Of a stretch of DNA of 38,753 bases, positions 37,276 to 38,753 are shown one piece after another. Source of the DNA: Candidatus Sabulitectum sp. (GTDB lineage: Bacteria > Fermentibacterota > Fermentibacteria > Fermentibacterales > JCC-6); the NCBI GenBank assembly GCA_023139045.1, contig JAGLOJ010000065.1, forward strand, positions 1-38,753. The letters run 5' to 3'. The stretch's first letter is position 1, and each line of letters starts with the position of its first letter. The notes beneath the pieces are model-generated. The model had not been told where the DNA came from. It did not search any database and saw nothing but the letters and a program-made list of their open reading frames with translations. Made by a program: the position numbers and the translations under genes.

Positions 37276-37452
37276 ATGACTACAGACAACGATTGCCCAC
37301 TATGTAGCTGGGTGGAACAGGAAGGCGGCAAGACTTGCCTTGCCAAGAATCCGAAAGGTTCGGGCTACTGCACCAGAGAAAAAGGGCATGGCGGCAGCCA
37401 TACGGCGTGTTTTGACGATGTTGGGCATACGCAAAAGACTTGGGGGAAATAG
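37276..37452 (+). CDS. Small Cys/His-rich protein, first gene of the rightward unit (58 aa)
   Basis: The frame reads MTTDNDCPLCSWVEQEGGKT, then CLAKNPKGSGYCTREKGHGG SHTACFD. Cys pairs and His residues (CPLC, GYC, GHGGSH, AC) make a zinc site; the segment is widespread in phage small proteins. No ribosome site precedes the ATG, which lies close to the repeat array, so a leaderless or very short-leader mRNA is possible. Confidence 0.68.
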   Translation: MTTDNDCPLCSWVEQEGGKTCLAKNPKGSGYCTREKGHGGSHTACFDDVGHTQKTWGK

Positions 37453-37461
37453 GAGTGACTG

Positions 37462-37671
37462 ATGAGTGATATAGAAGTAGAAGGATATTATAAACGCGAG
37501 GCGAAAGATTTGATTACTCTGCTTTTTGATAAGCGATTTCTTAATGATGAGCTATCGCGTGAATCAATAGATTGGCTTGAGGATTATATTGGCTTCCTGT
37601 TTCAATCTAAATCGGAAACGGCAGCTAAGTGTGCTGTGCTTACTGCTAAGATGAGGGATAAGAAAGAGTGA
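37462..37671 (+). CDS. Small helical hypothetical protein (69 aa)
   Basis: AGGAGTGACTG precedes the ATG. The protein (MSDIEVEGYYKREAKDLITL, then LSRESIDWLEDYIGFLFQSK) is helical and acidic-basic mixed, ending KMRDKKE. No family recognised. A 132-bp non-coding leader follows. Confidence 0.75.
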   Translation: MSDIEVEGYYKREAKDLITLLFDKRFLNDELSRESIDWLEDYIGFLFQSKSETAAKCAVLTAKMRDKKE

Positions 37672-37732
37672 AAACCACACGCAAAAGAGCCAGCCTTGCA
37701 AAATAGAGCTTTAATGCGTAAAGTTACACCCG

Positions 37733-37803
37733 TTCCTGAATCGAACATGCCGGGGGGATAAGCTCCCTCGGCGCTTTCAGGAAAATAAGATTCAGGAGGC
37801 AAC
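37733..37803 (+). promoter_or_regulatory. Candidate translational switch with two exclusive helices
   Basis: TTCCTGAA (37733-37740) can pair with TTCAGGAA (37776-37783), enclosing a GC-rich hairpin GCCGGGGGG/TCCCTCGGC (37749-37757 and 37764-37772, 6-base loop). Alternatively CCTGAATC (37735-37742) pairs with GATTCAGG (37789-37796), which takes in part of the AGGAGG ribosome site (37794-37799). The helices share six bases, so they exclude each other: the first leaves the ribosome site free, the second masks it. Confidence 0.55.
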
Positions 37804-38310
37804 ATGGAACCAATTTCCATTACAATCCAACCACCAATAACCGAGCACTGCACAAAATGTAAATATGATGCATCTAGGTCATTTGGTAGCTATCTAGTAA
37901 ATTGCCCCGACTGTGGGGGGCGATCTATAAGTGGTGGCGCAAGACCTCAAGACGATAAACCCATCAGAGTGCATGCCAATTACGGCAGTTATAACTTTGC
38001 AAATCCACATGAAAAGCAGTGGTGCTATTCTTTCTATAATGTTCCCAGTGGAAAGAATTATTCATTTACTTGCGATGAAGAATTAGATACATCGTGCCCT
38101 ATAGATTTAGCAGTTGAATTGAAGGGTATTTTTGACAAGTACTTATATACCAGCCAGAAAGCAAAGGCGCGTGAGCTTGCAGAGTTATTAGACACAGAGG
38201 AAGAAGGCGACAGGCAGCATCGCCTGAATGCTTTCGCTGACAAAGTAAGACTAGAGCGAGAGCTGTATAAATGTCTAAATCAAAACGCATTCATTTTTAA
38301 CGAAGCTTGA
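37804..38310 (+). CDS. Hypothetical protein with N-terminal zinc ribbon
   Basis: The 168-residue protein starts after AGGAGGCAAC. Residues 14-38 (HCTKCKYDASRSFGSYLVNC PDCGG) form a CxxC...CxxC zinc ribbon, and a longer mixed domain and C-terminal helices (KAKARELAELLDTEEEGDRQ) follow. It is encoded immediately before the replication protein, 1 bp away, so a DNA-binding role in replication control is plausible. Not a family I recognise. Confidence 0.78.
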   Translation: MEPISITIQPPITEHCTKCKYDASRSFGSYLVNCPDCGGRSISGGARPQDDKPIRVHANYGSYNFANPHEKQWCYSFYNVPSGKNYSFTCDEELDTSCPIDLAVELKGIFDKYLYTSQKAKARELAELLDTEEEGDRQHRLNAFADKVRLERELYKCLNQNAFIFNEA

Positions 38311-38311
38311 C

Positions 38312-38753
38312 ATGGCTAATCACACTGCATTTATGAAGCTATGGGTTGGAGATTACATTTCTGACACCGGCACATTAAACACACAAAGGCATGGAGCTTA
38401 TTTCCTGCTGATTCTTGAATATTGGAAATCTGGATGTATACCAAAAGTAGATGAAGAACTATTCCTGGTATGCAAAGCAATGACATCAACAGCTCAGTCT
38501 GATGTGTTATTTGTACGAGATAAATATTTTATAGATGGTGTTCACAAAAGGTTAGATAAAGAACTTTTAATTGCTAAAAAAGCTTATGATAAAAGGGTTT
38601 CTGCACAATCCAAATCTGTTGAAAGTCGCAAAGCAAATAGCAATGCAATTGCAAAGCAACTTGCAAAGCCTTTGCAATCATCTGATTCTGATTCTAGTTC
38701 TAGTTCTTCTTCTACATCTAATACCAAATGGCCGTTCGGCCTGATGATGTTGA
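38312..38753 (+). CDS. DUF1376-type replication protein, N-terminal part (runs off the contig end)
   Basis: It starts MANHTAFMKLWVGDYISDTG, then TLNTQRHGAYFLLILEYWKS, the DUF1376 winged-helix pattern of phage O-like replication initiators. A Ser-rich, low-complexity linker (LQSSDSDSSSSSSSTSN) leads to the C-terminal domain encoded at bases 3-428. In the merged circle this frame meets a TGA at 91-93, while the C-terminal domain is in the -2/+1 frame, which is closed upstream by TAA at 38719. So a frameshift near the contig end separates the two halves. Confidence 0.82.
   Translation, partial: MANHTAFMKLWVGDYISDTGTLNTQRHGAYFLLILEYWKSGCIPKVDEELFLVCKAMTSTAQSDVLFVRDKYFIDGVHKRLDKELLIAKKAYDKRVSAQSKSVESRKANSNAIAKQLAKPLQSSDSDSSSSSSSTSNTKWPFGLMML
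38732..38753. repeat. Terminal direct repeat, right copy
   Basis: These 22 bases repeat bases 1-22 exactly. They imply that the molecule is circular or circularly permuted, with one unit of about 38,731 bp. Confidence 0.85.

Noticed and set aside
1-38753. Integrase, attachment site, CI-like repressor, tRNA genes and CRISPR array
   Set aside because: I read both strands for these and found no supporting sequence. Absence by eye is not proof, and a distant repressor could be among the HTH proteins.

Overview
The window is an essentially complete genome of a tailed phage with siphovirus-type genes. The last 22 bases repeat the first 22, as expected for a circular or circularly permuted assembly opened inside a replication gene; merged, it gives about 38.7 kb. 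The host cannot be named. Gene families (DUF1376 replication protein, YbcO/DUF1364 nuclease, DUF1367, DUF1064, DUF3850, DUF6527, three-TM GTA-type holin, ERF recombinase) and AGGAGG-type ribosome sites point to a phage of Pseudomonadota. I see no integrase, recognisable CI-like repressor, DNA polymerase, helicase, tRNA, CRISPR array or insertion sequence.

Layout. Two convergent transcription units diverge from a repeat-rich control region at about 37,083-37,275. The rightward unit starts at 37,276 and crosses the contig ends. It carries small zinc-binding proteins, a structured leader, the DUF1376-type replication protein, then about 20 small genes coupled by ATGA/TAATG overlaps (nucleases, a methyltransferase-like protein, winged-helix proteins). 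The virion genes follow in the usual order: small terminase (5.6 kb), large terminase (7.5 kb), portal, head morphogenesis, DUF2213 protease/scaffold, decoration, major capsid, terminator, second decoration-like protein, connectors, tail terminator, tail tube, frameshifted tail chaperones, tape measure, tail tip proteins, fibre-like proteins, and a lysis cassette (membrane proteins, amidase, three-TM holin, one-TM protein, secreted nuclease) ending at 28.6 kb.

The leftward unit (37,082 down to 28,608) holds about 25 mostly tiny genes. Recognisable are an ERF single-strand annealing protein with a RecE/DUF3799-like exonuclease (a recombination pair), a lipoprotein, several one-TM peptides, zinc-ribbon proteins and a second HNH-AP2 homing endonuclease. 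The rest are unknown and are the likeliest place for host-takeover or anti-defence functions.

Most notable: (i) an HNH-AP2 gene inserted in the 5' end of the large terminase gene, leaving a 15-codon relic upstream and a regenerated start downstream; (ii) a repeated element of two TTAATG half-sites one helical turn apart, in three intergenic regions; (iii) a leader with two mutually exclusive 8-bp helices, one covering the Shine-Dalgarno sequence; (iv) a 10-bp hairpin that sequesters the ribosome site of the second HNH gene; (v) a canonical AAATTTT -1 slippery site joining the tail chaperone genes; (vi) a carbohydrate-binding-like module present in two adjacent tail tip genes; (vii) a strongly structured non-coding block with a good sigma-70 promoter in front of the capsid protease gene. 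All functions were assigned by reading the sequence; no database search was run.
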